From Magnolia sinica (Eukaryota > Streptophyta > Magnoliopsida > Magnoliales > Magnoliaceae), in the NCBI RefSeq assembly GCF_029962835.1, contig NC_080588.1, forward strand, positions 65,000,001 to 65,064,000: 64,000 bases of DNA, in the 5' to 3' direction. How positions within the stretch are numbered: the first letter of the stretch is position 1; each line of letters starts with the position of its first letter. Of the stretch, positions 11,786 to 23,140 are shown one piece after another. The notes under the pieces are model-generated. The model did not search any database, was not told where the DNA came from, and was given only the letters and a program-made list of their open reading frames with translations. The translations under genes were made by a program, and so were the position numbers.

Positions 11786-12366
11786 CTGGATGCCAATCTT
11801 ATCACCGGATTGCGTCGCCATCATGAATGATGGATCCATTCTCCACCCTAAGATTGTCCATCTCCTATGAAATCAGAAATATCGTTCTTCCCTTGAGATC
11901 TGCTATGAAGAACCTCCTCAAGTCAAGGAAATTCCACTTTCAAACGCGGGCACTCCCTATTGTGATCAACCCGTTGTTGGAACCACGCAAAATGCTCCAA
12001 TCCTGCACATCTTGCTGTTGAATTTTGGACACTGCCAGATGATCATGGGCCAACAATTACTACATTAACATTCTCCTCATTTTCTACAGTCTTTGAAGTG
12101 ACATGGATATGCATTATATCATCTCCTATAGAATCTTGGCCTGTTTGGTCATGTAATCTGGAAGCAAAGCCTTGAAAGTCTGTCGAGATTATGTTTGTGG
12201 TTTGTTGATTTGATGATCCAATCATCGTTGCAGGGAATGGAGGTCTTGATTGAGTTGAAGTAGGTGCAGCCATGAGGGCCAATAGTGTTTATTGTGGTTG
12301 TTGCTGAAGACATTCCAATTGAGAACAGGTTGACACTTACCTTAAGGTGATGCTCTGATGACAACT
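11786..12366 (-). pseudogene. Ty1/copia primer-binding site and gag start, decayed
   Basis: Read on the minus strand, a primer-binding-site-like TTGTCATCAGAGCATC (about 12350-12365) lies directly inside the LTR at 12367-12635. It is two bases away from the usual tRNA-Met complement. Downstream, an open stretch starting near 12322 has the short N-terminal look of a copia gag (MSSATTT...). It breaks into different frames by 12043, and no pol domain follows at lower coordinates. This is the 5' part of a truncated element. Confidence 0.5.
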
Positions 12367-12635
12367 TGATAGATCCCTTCTAACAATGGAATCAAGAACA
12401 AAATAATTGAAAAGAAAAGAGAGAAGGAGAAGAAAATAGTTGGGCTAGTTTGAGAAACCTTAGCCTTCAGCAAAAAAATCTATTACTATTTTCTCATTCA
12501 TCCCATACTTACTGACATATCAAAAACCTACAATTTAGCCAATATTTTAGTCTAAAAATACCTCCAACAATTCATCCCCAAAATACCCTCTCTAATTTAT
12601 CCTAATTCCTTAAATTAGGTCTAAGAGTCCTAACA
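12367..12635 (-). mobile_element. LTR of the truncated copia element
   Basis: On the minus strand this 269-bp block starts TGTTAGGACTCTTAG and ends GGATCTATCA, so it has the TG...CA ends of an LTR. The primer-binding-site-like sequence follows on its inner side. The A/G-rich stretch near 12400-12440 (T/C-rich on the element strand) sits near the LTR 3' end. No second LTR is found, so it is a 5' LTR of a truncated copy. Confidence 0.6.
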
Positions 12636-15295
12636 TTTTATGAATTTGGCATTGATTGTTATTTGTTAGGAGACCTTTTGCCCCTATAGCAAAGATAAAC
12701 TTCATTCACACTTTGTAATCGTCTCCTTTTTCTTGTGTGAGAACATCTTTGTTCGTCACGATGAAATAACCATGACTGCCGTAACAATGATGTGTTTGTT
12801 TCTACATCATCTAATGGTTGAACCATTATGTTGTTTTATGTGGATGGTTAGTTTCTATAGGGGATGTTTGGCTATCATCCCTGTATGCCATGAGAAAGCG
12901 CACTCACAAGGATTACATCCTCTTCTAGTAAACACAAACAAGATGATAGCATTTGTTAGTCCATGATTTCGTTTTAATAAATACCTGAAGGATCACATCA
13001 AGCATTGTTTTTCATGGTTTTCCTAGAAAACAAAAATACTGGAAAGAAGCATCGTTTTGTTCCTACATCTAAAGAATCAAAGCCATCAAGAATCCAATAG
13101 CGAGTTCAGTTTTCACCAATCATAATATGGGCCACGTCCTTCGCTTCATCGATCCTGCAATGAGTGGTCGGCACATCAACATTCCAAATCACCATCACCT
13201 CTCTGGAAACATTAACCGCACCAATTCAATTCCACCATCCTTCTTGATTTGCCCTTCTCACATTTAATGCATATCCAAACATCTCAACAGCCTAACAGTT
13301 TCTCTAAATTTAGGCAGCAGATTAGTGCACTTTGCAGAAGAAAGGCAACAGAAGTCAAAACAGACCAGGAAGCTTTCTTTTGGGGATTGTTGGGCTCTTT
13401 TAGATACATCTAATTGCTAATTTGGATATTTCAGTTTGTTACCTCATTGACATGGATCAGATGGTTCCCATTTTTCCTCTTCAATAAAAATTCGGTGGCA
13501 CGGCAGCTTCACATTGAGAAGTCAGATGAAGGCAGAACAAAAACACTGGGTTGAGAAGGGGGCCAGTTGGTCTGGTGACGAAGAAGATGTGCAGGAAATG
13601 GGCTTGTTACATCTGGGAGATTTCAGAAATTTTCATGTCTTTCATGCTCTGTAAAAATAAAATAATATCCTCTAATGGTTCACTAAATGGCATCTTTTGT
13701 GTCTTCCTGACAGAATTCTAATTGATTCACATCTTGTTTTTACATTCTTCAAGTCCTTCTGGCAGTAAGTTAATTCTGTTCTCTTGTTCTTATCTGTAAC
13801 TGACTTCCACTTTCAGTGGCTATGTTTGCATCTTTTCCAATATTTTCTTGCAGATTTTGTATTGTGTTCTGTATACTGTGATTTTGATTTTGCAGTCTTT
13901 AGGATTTGGGTGGTGAGTATTTCTCAGTTGTTTCATTTTAATCTTCCGTTTGATGATATTCATTTTTCGATTAAGAAGAAACGATGTTTTTTACTTTTCC
14001 GGTGTGGATGAGAGATGGTCACATCCGTTCGTATGCAGATGATCTTGCTCCGTAAAAAAGAAAATCTTATATGTAACCAAGCTGCTTGTTTCTATTTCTT
14101 GTTTGTGCAATATCAAGGTACATTTTAGTCTTCCTGCTCCCAAGGCGGAGAGGATGAAGAACATCCAAACCACAAATTAAACAGAATGGCCTTCCTGTTC
14201 TTATCTTGTGATTTGAGGCAGAAAAAGTGGGTAAACAGAAGCCCACAGAATTCAGGTCCCATTTTCTGCACCTCCCCAAACACCAAGCGTACTAACTCTC
14301 CCAAAGAAGACTCGCTATCATTTGGTGGCACACCCAAATGCTCCCTAAACAGTGTAGCTGCTTAATTCTAGAGGAAATCAGGAAATCCATGATTTCATTT
14401 TGGTCATTAACATAGTAGCAAAGCTAAAAATACACTTAAAACCGTTTCCAAAAATCAGAAGCAATAAGCAGTTAGAAAAAAATAGATAGGTGACGCAGGA
14501 CAACTAACCACTTGCTCTAAAAGCTTGAACTGATAGAGCATGGTGAATCAATCCCTTTATCTCATAGCCTAGGCCTCACATCCCATGGGTTAGGACCTCG
14601 TCTGAATCACCCTCATAGGCCCCACATCACATGGGTTCTGCCTCACATGAGCCACGTGCCTCACACGGATGGGGCCCGCCTCACACAGGCCACCCATCCC
14701 GAGTGTGCTCCTGCATCCCACAGGCCAACCCACTCCAGCCAGGTGTGAAAATGCCCCTGCATTAATATAGGATTCTTCTTTGAGTCACTCTTTTTTTCCT
14801 AGGCATCATCCTGTTGATTTCTTGTGCAGTTTTCCTTTTGTATCCTTTCTGCAATTACTAAAGATGCCCACTTGAGAGAATATCCTTGAACAAAAGAAAT
14901 GTGCATAGCATATGAATCTCTTAGAGTAGAACTTCAAGATATTTCACTATCACAGATGCCTTTGTAGATTTTTTATTTTTTTTTGAAACTCCTTGTGTAA
15001 GGATTTTCTGTTATCTGCACAACTCTATTTAGTGGGCTTTCATTTTTTGGTCGTAGTTGCTGATTTTCTGGTTTTTCAAAGCTAGTACCTTTTCATTGAT
15101 AAGTACATAATAAATCAATGGTGGGTTCCATATTGGACGTTCCCGATGCTACTAATATTAGTGTTTGTGATATATCATCATGGCCTACATGCGACTACCC
15201 AGTATGGGTACCAGGAGTCTCCTTTTGGGACTTTGTAGAACCCATTTCGCAACGCATTGTCTAAATGAATGCAGGAAACATGTCCTACTTACAGA
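12636..15295. other. Intergenic; no gene called
   Basis: I could not recognise any protein family here on either strand. Around 14560-14740 there are repeated CACATCCCATGGGTT and GCCTCACACGG-like words, a weak GC-rich internal repetition. A 70-codon minus-strand frame at 14125-14337 is noted but unsupported. Confidence 0.45.
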
Positions 15296-15533
15296 TAGGG
15301 TTTTAAATGGGCCAGGTTCGTTTCGATCAGGTTTGGCCTGGGCCCAAGCCATTTATTAGATACACCAAGAATTAAAACCGAAGGCCGACCTGCAAGCAAT
15401 GATGAACTGTGCCCTGAGCCCAACTTGTTTACTGAACATGTCTCAAATTCAAGCCACCATAAACAATTAATTAGGCCAAGGCCCAATCCACTTGCTCGGG
15501 CTTGCGGACTGGCCCGTCCCATTGCCAGCCATA
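15296..15533. mobile_element. Small non-autonomous hAT-like element
   Basis: The left end TAGGGTTTTAAATGGGCC and the reverse complement of the right end TATGGCTGGCAATGGGAC form imperfect terminal repeats. They are flanked by 8-bp near-duplications CTTACAGA (15288-15295) and CTTTCAGG (15534-15541), which match at 6 of 8 positions. The interior is rich in GGCCC words. Short terminal repeats with 8-bp duplications are the hAT pattern. There is no coding capacity. Confidence 0.5.
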
Positions 15534-16521
15534 CTTTCAGGAAAGCTGCACAAAGATTCCAAAAATTAGGAAACTGCTTCCTATTATCTTGTGCCTTTTT
15601 TTTTTTTATATAGGATTTTCGCATAGGATCTGAAGTTTGTAGCACATTTTTTTAAAGAAGATACTCTAAAATTTGATTAAACTAAAGGGGATGGAACTAA
15701 TTCAAACTTTATTAAGAAGATGTGCTTAGGAAATACTAGACCAGTTTGATTATTCTATAATGTTTGTTCAAGATGTGAATAAGTCATGGCTGTTTGTGAC
15801 AATAGATCTCATAATAATATGATGCTGCAAATTCTCGCTTAACTGTTATTATGCATTCGTTGTATGATTCTTTTAGTGGTATCCATCTAAGTATTTTTTT
15901 TTCCCTTGTAATTTAGGCCTTAGAAGTAAATTTACTATCTGTAACTGTTTCCTCATTATGACCGCTTTGGAATTCATATGAGACTTGTATCCATTTCTTG
16001 CTTCTGGTAATTATGATCTAAACACTCAAGACGTTAAAGAGAACAGAAGAGAAATTTTTATACTTGGATTGAATGATTGACTAATGCTAGATATCTAGCA
16101 CTTCAGGTGATGGAATTTGTTATTTGAGATCAGGCTACAGTGTCCCAGGTAAGTGGACCATGGATTAGCCACTTGGGTCCGGAACTTCATCATAGCCATC
16201 CTTGGCCCTTGATCATACGTCGAGAAGCCAAGGTGCCACCTTTGAGATCCAACATAAACTAAGAAGTGATGAGGAAAGGAAAATGTCACATCTGAGGAAA
16301 ACTATGGAAATGAAAAATGTTTCCCTTGCTTTAGGTATGAGAGAAAAGGAAATTGCTCGTTGCAGAGGAAATTTGAAGAAAGGAAATCAATTTCCTCAAT
16401 CCTCTCTTTACATGAATGAGGGAAACTGTTGGAAATTGCATTTCCTTGGTAATTTTTATTTTATTTTATTTTATTTTTTCAAATTCCTCCAATCCAAACA
16501 GCCCCAAATTTTCTTCTAGGT
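15534..16521. other. Intergenic; no gene seen
   Basis: AT-rich spacer with T-runs near 15597 and 15894. Around 16440-16505 an ATTTTATTTTATTTT stretch and a CCAATCCAAACAGCCCC end resemble one terminus of another small inverted-repeat element whose partner I could not place. Confidence 0.45.
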
Positions 16522-16797
16522 GGCAAGGGTTGCATTTGGATGCACTATCAAAAATTGAATTGCAATCATGATTTGAATAAAGTGGAAATGACCAAATCAT
16601 AACTTCCCTGGCAATGTACATGTCAACTGCCTGAATTCCAAATTGCAACCATGTTAGTTTCAACTTTCAAGTCATACCTAAAGAAACATAACTGCTACCT
16701 TACAGATGCCAGGAAACATCTGTATATTTGATCATTTCCTTTTCAATTAAACATTATGATCGCAATTCAATTCACTTGTGCATCCAAACGGCAGCCT
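16522..16797. mobile_element. MITE-like element with ~35-bp terminal inverted repeats
   Basis: The left end has TTTGGATGCACTATC and AATTGAATTGCAATCATGA. The right end, reverse-complemented, has TTTGGATGCACAAGTG and AATTGAATTGCGATCATAA. The roughly 275-bp body is non-coding. The size and strong terminal inverted repeats fit a miniature inverted-repeat element. The superfamily is undetermined. Confidence 0.65.
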
Positions 16798-18210
16798 AAG
16801 TATATGTTTGGGTTCTATTTTCAAAACCACGTCAAACACGGGAAGAAAATGAAATGATATATATCCATTGGTTGAAAATGAGAAATCAAGAAGAACAGTA
16901 TCATATCTCAGACAACCACAGACATTAATCGACATTGAGGGAGATAAAGAGTAGATAGTTATCTGCATCAGTCAATGTCAGAACTGTTGAATTCTACACT
17001 AAAACAACTCTCCCAGTAAATCATAAGCCAATGAAGTCTATGTGAGGTAGAAGACTCAAACGGTTTAGACTCTTTGGCTCACAACTTCCACCAGAACAGT
17101 CTCTATATATACACAACAGTGTCATGATTCTAAGGTTCCATGACTATTATGGAAAGCTGTTGGAAGTTACGTTAGACATTGGAACATGGAATTTATAGAA
17201 GATGGAACATTCCAATCCCCCACAAAGGCCACTTTATGGCTAATCATATGGAATAGCAGGTGCAACCTGTAATGATTCGACGATGATGACCGCCCAAATA
17301 GAATTTTCTCGCATAAATCAGCACCCAAGTGTATGAACTTTGGAATGACATGTGACAACCAATACCGACAAAGATAACCCATATCATATTTGCATCTTAT
17401 CAATGTTTTTTCTTTCTTCTTTTTTCTGAGAACACTCGCGTCTAATCAATATCTTTTCTACAGTTTTATTCTCTTGTAAGGATTATCAGGTAGGCGTGAT
17501 TTACACACCGTTCTTTCTTCGTTGATTCCAGTTGCGGGTTCGATGGTTACGTGCAGAATATCAACTGTGATGGTGCATCTTGTGGGTGGATGGATTGAGT
17601 GGTGGGTGGCCAACATATAAATGGATTATGTAGATGGATGCCTTGATGGGGACATGTCTTATAATGCTTTGGTTGCTGAGATTGATGTTTATGGGCTTCC
17701 CTTTATTGTTCTTCTTGCATCAGAATATTGGAATAAATTCCTGTATTTATGGCCACCATCAGTATCTGAGAATGTCTGATTTCTTCCACTGCCCATGCAT
17801 GGCACCTTAACCTCTTGCTACTAAAGCTCCCTTTCTCTACCTTTTTAACTATACTCTGCCTTTATACTAATGCTGCTGCTGCTGCAACTACTATTACTAC
17901 TAGTACTTCTAATAATAATAATAGGAGGCAGCGGATTTTTGTATTTGTCTCAGTTTGTAGATTTTGGGGCCATGGTTGGTCCATCCAAGCCATTGATATG
18001 ATGGCCCACATCATGAATAGGAAATCTCCTCATAATAATTTGTTATTATTCAAAATTAAATAGTTAAAGAGGATACTTTTGGTAAATATTTTTCATGCTT
18101 TGAAATGCACATTTACAATCTTCTAAATTTTATTTTAATTTTTTAATTTTTTATTTTTTAAACATGAACACCATCTACAGTGTATTAGGTGAGACCCCGG
18201 ATCGTGGGTG
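16798..18210. other. Intergenic with a compound trinucleotide microsatellite
   Basis: The only notable structure is at 17869-17925, where TGC, ACT and AAT trinucleotide runs follow each other. No gene is recognised. Confidence 0.5.
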
Positions 18211-18639
18211 GGACCCCTGACTGTGGGGCTCACAGTGATGTATGTGCCTTAAATCCACACTGTCCAACCATTTTCAGAGCTAATTTTAGGGCATCATCCC
18301 AAAAATGAACCATGCCCAAATCTTAGGTGGACCACACCACAGGAAACAGTCTGATTGAATCCCCACCATTAAAAACTTCATGGAGTCCGTCCACATGTTG
18401 ATAAGGTCACAAAGACCTATATGAAGAGGCCACACGAATATCATCTTGATCCAAAGCTTTTGTGGCCCACGAGAAAATTTTAATGGTCAATTACTACTGT
18501 TTCATTTCATGGACTATGGTCCATTTCAAATTTGGATCAGCTTCATTTTTTTGATCATACCCTAAAATGAGTTTTCAATACGGATGGATGGTGTGGATGT
18601 CGTCACATACATCAAGGTAGGCCCCACAGTCAGGGGTCC
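18211..18639. mobile_element. Foldback element, copy 3
   Basis: This is the cleanest copy of the family. The left end GGACCCCTGACTGTGGGGC is exactly the reverse complement of the right end (18621-18639). The inner arms pair extensively, and the loop carries GTTGATAAGGTCACAAAGAC near 18397-18416. There is no open frame. A duplicated target site is not evident. Confidence 0.75.
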
Positions 18640-18893
18640 ACGCACTTAAATGGATCCGGGGATCCATTGAAGCTGCGCTCGATCACATGAGATCATGATG
18701 TGTAGGTGGGCCCACCGCTTCCGTACAAGGTATTTGGTCCCACCAACCGATCCGCAGCAGATGAAGATCTCGTGATTACGCAGTGTATAATTATTATATT
18801 TGTTTTGAATACTGTGAGTTGGACTACAATGCGCGTATTCATGGGCGCATGCACGTATGAGGCCACTACTTTTTAAAACATTTGAATGTCATT

Positions 18894-18895
<2 letters not shown>

Positions 18896-18940
<45 letters not shown>
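18896..18940. repeat. (TA)n microsatellite
   Basis: An uninterrupted TA tract of about 40 bases lies directly against the left end of the long-TIR element that follows, consistent with insertion into a TA-rich target. Confidence 0.9.
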
Positions 18941-18943
<3 letters not shown>

Positions 18944-19465
18944 GTTCCATGCGATCGAGCTGTGTGGGCCCCACCGTGAGGCATGTCGAACATCAACACT
19001 GTGCATTTGATGGGTCCCCTTTAAATTATGGGATACCCCAAAAAACAGCCGTATACGGAACTCAGGTGGGCCATACCACTTAAAATAATGTGAAGACATG
19101 CCTAAAACATATAAAAACACTTGGTGGGGCCCACCTGAAATTTGGATGCATCTGAAACTTGGTCTAACCCCTCATCCAATTAGGACATACATAATGGATG
19201 GGCTAGATTCGTGAACCATATCTCGGTGGGCCCAACAAAATGATTATGAGTGTTTTAATGGAGGGTAACCCTCTCAACTTTTATATGTGGTGTGGCCCAC
19301 ACAAGTCACGAATTGACTTGATTTTTAAGACCTAGGCCCACTAAGGAATGTTGCATCTAGCTGATAGGGTAGATGTTCGACACACATCACGGTGGAGCCC
19401 ACACAACTCAACCTCATGGGAAGTTCCCATGAGCCCGACGGCATAGAACCTTTTCCATATACATA
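18941..19465 (+). mobile_element. Long-TIR element, copy 1
   Basis: The element is about 525 bp long. Its ends are inverted relatives of each other (GAGCTGTGTGGGCCCCACCG at the left, a TGTGTGGGCTCCACCG-like counterpart at the right). It shares nearly its whole length, in opposite direction, with the block at 19503-20045. No coding capacity is seen. It is a non-autonomous DNA element by structure; the superfamily is unknown. Confidence 0.7.
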
Positions 19466-19484
19466 TATATGTGTGTGTGTGGGG

Positions 19485-19503
19485 TGGGGGGGGGGGGGGG
19501 GGG
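19485..19503. repeat. (GT)n followed by a G-homopolymer
   Basis: GTGTGTGTG passes into a run of about 18 G interrupted by one T. It lies exactly between the two inverted element copies. Confidence 0.9.
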
Positions 19504-20045
19504 AGGTACTATGCGCTCGACCTCATGAGTAGGTCTCATGAGGTCGAGCTATGTGGGCCCCACCGTGATGTGTTTCGAACATCTACCCCATCAGTCAGAT
19601 GTACCATTCCATCGTGGGCCTAGGTCTCAAAAATTAAGTCAATTCGTGACTTGTGTAGGCCACACCACATACGGAAGTGGGGAGGGGCCGTACACCATTA
19701 AAACATTCATAATCATTTTTTGGGCCCACCGACATGTGGTTTGCAAATCCAGCCCATCCATTATGTGTGTCCCACTTGGAGGAGGGTTCAGACCAAGTCT
19801 CAGCAGCATTCAAAACTCAAGTGGGCCCCACCAAGTGCTTTTATATGTTTTAACAGTGTCTTCACATGATTTTAGATGGTATGACCCACCTGAGTTCCGT
19901 ATACGGCTGATTTTTGGGATATCCCATAATTTAGAGGGGACCCATCAAATGCACGATATTGATGGTCGACACGCATCACGATGGGGCCCACATAGCTCGA
20001 CCTCACGGGAGCTTATCGTGAGGTCGAGCACATAGTACCTTTTCC
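19503..20045 (-). mobile_element. Long-TIR element, copy 2 (inverted)
   Basis: Read on the minus strand, this copy aligns with copy 1 from end to end. Its termini are better preserved: GGTACTATG(T/C)GCTCGACCTC at both ends, each followed by a small hairpin (GACCTCATGAG...CTCATGAGGTC near 19519-19545). That gives terminal inverted repeats of roughly 85 bp. An apparent 165-codon frame across the plus strand is a by-product of the repeat and not a gene. Confidence 0.7.
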
Positions 20046-20049
20046 ATAT

Positions 20050-20470
20050 ATATACATATGACCTCATGTGAACTTCCCAATCGAGCTATGGGCCACATCA
20101 CATATAACGGTTGAGAGGGGTTATCCTCCCATCAGAACATCCCTAATCATTTATTGGGCCAATGATTGAGAGGGGACCTTACTCTTGCTTGGGTGGTAGA
20201 CTCTCAGGAGTTTCAACTCACGGTCAAGGGTTCGAGTACCCATAGGTGGTGAAATTCCACCAGCGTGGGTGTGTGTGTAAAAAGAAACATAAAAATAAAA
20301 TAAAATAAAATAAAATAAAATTATTGAGCCCAATGAGAAGTTGTTCACACCCTAACCTAAAGGGGACCCATCAAATGCACACTGTTGATATTTAACACAC
20401 ATCACGGTGGGGCCCACACAGCTCCACCTCATGGGAATCTCCCATGAGGTCGACTCATGGTACCATTTCC
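20050..20470 (-). mobile_element. Long-TIR element, copy 3, split by a SINE
   Basis: The left part (20057-20160) and right part (about 20321-20470) match successive segments of copy 2. It is interrupted by the SINE at 20172-20320. The right end has CCCATGAGGTCGACTCATGG followed by TACC. An internal portion is missing relative to copy 2. Confidence 0.6.
20172..20320 (+). mobile_element. tRNA-derived SINE, copy 2
   Basis: The A-box-like TGGGTGGTAGACTC and the B box GGTTCGAGTACC are intact. A GGTGGTGAAATTCCACC hairpin and (GT)n follow, then an (AAAAT)n tail. Flanks TTATTGGGCCAATGA and TTATTGAGCCCAATGA look like a slightly diverged target-site duplication. The SINE sits inside copy 3 of the long-TIR element and is therefore younger than it. 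Confidence 0.8.
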
Positions 20471-20479
20471 CACACGTGT

Positions 20480-20890
20480 TATATATATATATATGAAATT
20501 CACACGTGGATTTGGTGGTCCCTCTAGATTACAAGATATTCAAAAAATCAGCCATATCTGGGCCTCAAGTGGGCCACACCATCTGAAACTGATGAGAAAT
20601 CATAAAGGCACCTATTGAATCCCACTTGAGTTTTGGATACATCTGAAACTTGGTACGACCCCTCATTCAAGTGGGAGACATATTAGTGGGCCTTATAAGT
20701 TATCAAGAAAATTTCATTGGGTGAATATCCACTCTCAATTGTTGTCTATATGGTATGGCCTACCTAAGTCGTGGATGCTTGATTTTTAGGCCTCTGATCC
20801 ACCATTAAAGGATGTATCTGATTGATGGAGTGGATATGTCTATCACATATCACGGTGGGGCCACACGCTTGACCTCCTGGGAAGCTTCTT
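20480..20890 (+). mobile_element. Long-TIR element, copy 4 (diverged)
   Basis: Internal words shared with copy 1 occur in the same order: AAAAAATCAGCCATATCTGG, AAGTGGGCCACACCAT and ATCTGAAACTTGGT. It ends at TATCACGGTGGGGCCACACG near 20848-20867. The left terminus is degraded next to a TA tract. Confidence 0.55.
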
Positions 20891-21186
20891 TAATTTTCAC
20901 AAATTACTGGCTTTTACTGTGTAGAAAACTCACAACGAATAAAAATAAAAATAAAAATTGATGATTCTTTTTCTAGAAGGTAAAAGAAAAAATGCCGATG
21001 CGTACGAGTTTTACAAAGCCCGTATATACTGGTGGTGCCGTTCCATTGGTGTACATTCCCATTGATCTGCACCGTCCAATTGATGGGTCATCTTATTCAC
21101 ACTAATTGGGCAATCCCAACCATCAGATTGATTGATTTCTTTTTGTGAGCCTTGATAGAGTGGAATGGTGGGAAATGATTCATGTG

Positions 21187-21238
21187 GCGGACCCCAATTA
21201 GTTGGGATAAGGCTTAGATGACGAGGATGATGATGATT
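21187..21238 (+). mobile_element. 3' tail of an Au-like SINE
   Basis: GGACCCCAATTAGTTGGGAT followed by AAGGCTTAGATGACGAGG and a GATGATGAT tract matches the characteristic 3' end of the plant Au SINE family (ACCCCA...TTAG...GGGATAAGGCTT plus a trinucleotide tail). Only the tail is recognisable; the tRNA-related head is missing. Confidence 0.55.
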
Positions 21239-22224
21239 GTGGGCCCCATTTCTGAAAATAGCCTTTTAATTGGTTGCATAGGAACATCGGTGCGGTTTGT
21301 TTCCTCGTTTAGAAGGTGGCCCACCAATTAGAAAATGGAAAGATGGGAGTTGTATACACCGAACTCTGGTGTGTAGCCTATACACAGTAATGATTTTGCT
21401 TTGCCCCAGAAGAGGAATAAAAAAGAGTATTTCTTGTAAATCTCTCATTTCCCATTGGGATTGATAAGGACACTGGACCGGAGGATCTGCACAGTATCCT
21501 CGACCCTTGAGTTTGTACAGGTGGGGTCCATGTCTTCATGATCAAACCATTGATCTAATAAAATCCCCCAAGAATTTGCTGTATGGAGCAATCATAACCC
21601 TTCAACCAGCGTACTGCAAATATTGTTAATAAGAAAATAGAATAACGGTCCCTTCTACTCAGCAGAAAAAGGCTAAAAATTGAACGGTTCTGATCTACCA
21701 ATTAGGAAATTTCTCAAGGAACCCCACATCCACACCACAATATCTCAAACTGACGGCCCAGATCACTGATCCACGCCCTCGCTAGTGAGAACTCAAGGGC
21801 GGAGGATAGTGTAAACATATCTCAGAGAGGATCACATGATCTATCCATCCTGCTGGGACACGTGCATTCTGACATGTTGGTGGATTTCCAGAATGATAAT
21901 TTTCCCATACGCATAGAAACAAAAGGGGGAATGGATTTTTGTAAAGATGGCCCACTAGACTGTGATGGACAGTGCAGAGGTGGGGAGATTAGGAATTGGA
22001 AAGGCAAAAGAGTCTGGCAACTTCTTGGTGGGGCTTCTGTTCACAGCCACTGACCTCCTTTTTTTACAATGTTGTGTGGAAAGGGTTACAAAAATCCAAT
22101 GGCTGCAATTGATGCACGTATGTCTTTTAGTGTTCCCTCTCGTCCAACTGCCGGCTCTACACACTACCACTAACTCCACCTTATTTAAGATATGGTACCG
22201 TACAACCACCCACTCCACAAAATC
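21239..22224. other. Intergenic; no gene seen
   Basis: Two overlapping open frames of 60-95 codons at 21862-22249 occur on opposite strands and match nothing I know. Confidence 0.45.
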
Positions 22225-23140
22225 CAATCTCGACACTTTAAACCCTTAGACAAAACATTCCTATTTTTGACAGTTCATACCCTTGCAAAAATACCCAATT
22301 CATGTAGGAGGGGGTTTGTCAAGAAAAATCCAATTTTGACACTTTAAGCCTTACACAATATCCAGTCTTGACACTTTAAACCCTACACAAAACATTCATA
22401 TTTTTTACGGTTCATACTATTGAAAAAATACCCAATTCAAGTGGGAGGGGGTTTGTCAAGAAAAATTCAATTTTGACACTTTAAACCCTATACAATATCT
22501 AGTCTTGACACTTTAAACCCTGCAGAAAATAAAATGTTTGTTTTTGGCACTTTAAGCCCATGTGAAAATACCCAATTCATATTGGGGGTGGTTTTGAGGG
22601 GGGATAAAAAAATCCAATCTTGACACTTTAAACCCTAGATAAAAGTATGCAAGCTTGATACTCTAGACAATACAGAAAAGTATCCAGTCTTGACACTTTA
22701 AACCCTACACAATATATATATATATATATTTTAAAAATGCTTGTTTTGTTAAACCCTTGCAAAAACACACCCATTTCATAAGAGAAGAGGTTGCGGAGGA
22801 AAACTAATTTTGACGCTTTAAACCCTACATAAAGAATGCTTGTTTATGACACTTAAAACAATTGCTAAAATGCTCAGTTCATATGAGAGGGGCTTGTAGA
22901 GAAAAATCCAACATCATTGACACTTTAAATCCTACACAAAAAAAGCTTGTTTTTTGATACTTCAAAACCCTTCCAAAAATACCCAATTCATGAAGGGAAG
23001 TAGTAGAGGAAAACCCAATCTGGACACTTTAAACCCTGCATAAAAATATCCAATCTTGACACTTTCAACAGCAGGAAAAATTGCTTGTTTTTGACACCTT
23101 AAACCCTTACAAAACTACCCAATTCACGTGAGGCGGGCCC
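22225..23140. repeat. Degenerate minisatellite with GACACTTTAAACCC core
   Basis: The core TTGACACTTTAAACCCTA recurs at least ten times. It is arranged in a longer unit of about 130-140 bp that also contains TACCCAATTCATGTGGGAGG, GGTTTGTCAAGAAAAATCC and ACAAAACATTCAT. Spacing becomes irregular toward the right end. There is no coding capacity. Confidence 0.75.

Noticed and set aside
14125-14337. 70-codon minus frame with balanced amino-acid composition
   Set aside because: Looks more protein-like than its surroundings, but I recognise no family, and overlapping frames on both strands compete.
19538-20035. 165-codon plus frame
   Set aside because: It lies wholly within copy 2 of a non-coding long-TIR element; openness reflects repeat composition.
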